14,439 nucleotides of DNA, from NCBI GenBank assembly GCA_016294985.1, contig JAECRW010000026.1, forward strand, positions 1 to 14,439, read 5' to 3'. A program made the translations under genes and the position numbers. This document shows positions 13,240 to 14,439 of this stretch, piece after piece. Position 1 is the first letter of the stretch. Each line of letters starts with the position of its first letter. A model generated the notes under the pieces. The model was not told the origin of the DNA and did no database searches. It worked only from the letters and a program-made list of their open reading frames with translations. The DNA is from Candidatus Sifarchaeum marinoarchaea. Its GTDB lineage: Archaea > Asgardarchaeota > Sifarchaeia > Borrarchaeales > Borrarchaeaceae.

Positions 13240-14427
13240 CTAAGCCCCTTTTGCCTTGGAGACTTCCCATAGATCATTAATACGGAGAAGTACTTCACCC
13301 TGTGGGGGTGAGTGCAAAGGTATCGCCAAAGTAGGTTCAACTCCGTTTTTCGAGTTGAAAATATCAGTTGGCACTTCAGGCGTGCTGAATAATCTAAAGC
13401 CATGCTCAGGTGCCAATTCCAAAATTTCTTCTGATTTAAGAAATCTGAAAAACTCTCCTGCAGCCCATCTTTGCCTATCGCTCACCCATGGGGCGTTTAG
13501 AATACAAAATGGATGATCTGAAAGTAATACTCCTTCTTCAGGATAAATTGCCTTCAAATTCTGATTCCAAACGGCTTGTGGATCTCCGGCTAAATTCTTT
13601 TCAATAATTAGGTTCTCATAAACGATAAAAACGTTTAAACCGTTAGGACCTGTTTCAGAAGCTTGGTCAATGAGAAAACCTGTGCTTTCGCCGTAGTAAA
13701 CAGCCTTAGCTTCAAGCTCTGTCATCCATTGTTTTACAGATGTATCTTTTAAGTCTTCTAATGATAATTCCGCTGGATTCTTTGAGGCTGCAACAGCCGC
13801 TTCTAGAATGACCGCCATGAAACCTGAATTACTTAACTGTGGGTTTGTATGCGCAAATTTAAGGTCACTATCCGGAAGCATCGCTAAGTCGTGAAGGCTT
13901 TGAAATCCTGTTATGCCTTGAGTTTTCGCATAATTTTCCCACGTGCCAATTATTATCGGAGAGTAAATAAATGTCTCCCATTCGGTAACAAGAATTTCGC
14001 TACTTCCTCGCTCTTCAGCCCACATCAAATTCGCTAAGGGAATCCATGCGGTTGACGCTGGACTCCAAATAGTAGGTTTTATTCCTCCTGTAATCACACT
14101 TATCATTGATTCACGCGAGCCGAGTGGTCGAAAGAAAACCTCAAGCTGCACCTCAGGGAATTCGTCTTCCCACCATTCCTCAAACAAAGGAGAGATCTCT
14201 TCAACCCATCCGCGCTTTTCAGAGCCATACACCATTTCAAGCCTAATTGTTTCACCGCCGACCTGAGATACCACAAGCCCATAGAAATACCCAATGAAAG
14301 TGCCAATTAGAATCCCAATTAAGAATATGATTAATATTAATGTCCACGGTCTTTTTTGTCGTCTCATTGGCCGTTCTTTAATTTCAATGCCCCCTGACCT
14401 ATGATTCCAAATCACGCGATCAAACAT
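13240..14427 (-). CDS. Membrane-anchored solute-binding protein of the ABC importer
   Basis: A 395-residue protein. A basic stretch (RRQKRPW, 22-28) precedes one hydrophobic helix (about 29-52, LILIIFLIGILIGTFIGYF). There is no lipobox cysteine, so it is probably an uncleaved outward anchor. The rest is a type 2 periplasmic-binding fold: IRLEMVYGSEKRGWVEEISP, KPTIWSPASTAWIPLANLMW, LKFAHTNPQLSNSGFMAVIL and GLNVFIVYENLIIEK. The Trp-Ser-Pro-Ala-Ser and Ser-Asn-Ser-Gly segments are where this fold places ligand-contacting loops, as in sulfate, molybdate and tungstate binders. The ligand is unknown. A TGA directly precedes ATG 14427, so the frame cannot extend upstream. ATG 14367 (residue 21) is an alternative start that would shorten the cytoplasmic tail. 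First gene of the operon as visible here; its promoter is outside the window. Confidence 0.85.
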   Translation of the reverse strand: MFDRVIWNHRSGGIEIKERPMRRQKRPWTLILIIFLIGILIGTFIGYFYGLVVSQVGGETIRLEMVYGSEKRGWVEEISPLFEEWWEDEFPEVQLEVFFRPLGSRESMISVITGGIKPTIWSPASTAWIPLANLMWAEERGSSEILVTEWETFIYSPIIIGTWENYAKTQGITGFQSLHDLAMLPDSDLKFAHTNPQLSNSGFMAVILEAAVAASKNPAELSLEDLKDTSVKQWMTELEAKAVYYGESTGFLIDQASETGPNGLNVFIVYENLIIEKNLAGDPQAVWNQNLKAIYPEEGVLLSDHPFCILNAPWVSDRQRWAAGEFFRFLKSEEILELAPEHGFRLFSTPEVPTDIFNSKNGVEPTLAIPLHSPPQGEVLLRINDLWEVSKAKGA

Positions 14428-14439
14428 TCATAACTGCGC

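Overview
The window looks like a moderately AT-rich archaeal chromosome. Genes are preceded by TATA-like boxes about 25 bp before the expected transcription start, several starts are TTG, and weak Shine-Dalgarno sites (GGAGG, AGGATGG, GAGGT) are used. A eukaryote-type ribosomal protein eL13 domain and a stand-alone Roadblock/LC7 protein point to the TACK/Asgard side of the archaea. I cannot place it more precisely from sequence alone.

Layout. (1) 1-2100: the start of a GNAT-like acetyltransferase leaving the window on the minus strand, then on the plus strand a Roadblock/LC7 protein and a secreted, C-terminally membrane-anchored surface protein. (2) 2100-6100, all minus strand: a two-motif LAGLIDADG protein with an XRE-type helix-turn-helix, then a probable three-gene operon read right to left. 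That operon holds a winged-helix plus PD-(D/E)XK nuclease-like protein, an unrecognised 178-aa protein and a coiled-coil plus winged-helix protein. (3) 6100-9250: degenerate open frames, an eL13 protein extended by two helix-hairpin-helix units around a very acidic linker, a PurM/AIR-synthase-like enzyme (minus) and, divergent from it, a PhoU-like DUF47 protein. (4) 9265-14427, minus strand: a complete ABC importer operon of membrane-anchored solute-binding protein, one-chain double permease, ATPase A and ATPase B, resembling the molybdate/tungstate/sulfate class.

The strongest unusual signal is in the ABC operon. The two ATPases have lost complementary motifs. The gene at 10405-11511 keeps Walker A, Walker B, Q-loop and H-loop, but its LSGGQ signature has become LNTPE. 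The gene at 9265-10380 keeps LSGGM, but its Q-loop glutamine is Ala and its switch histidine is Asn. In a head-to-tail heterodimer this gives one complete ATP site and one degenerate site. That layout is familiar from asymmetric ABC exporters; here it appears in an importer whose two membrane halves are also fused and therefore distinguishable.

Other points worth a look are the eL13-HhH fusion, the nuclease/unknown/winged-helix operon, the XRE-LAGLIDADG protein, two separate 21-bp tandem repeats at promoters, and two stretches that look like decayed coding sequence. I saw no rRNA, tRNA, CRISPR array or insertion sequence.
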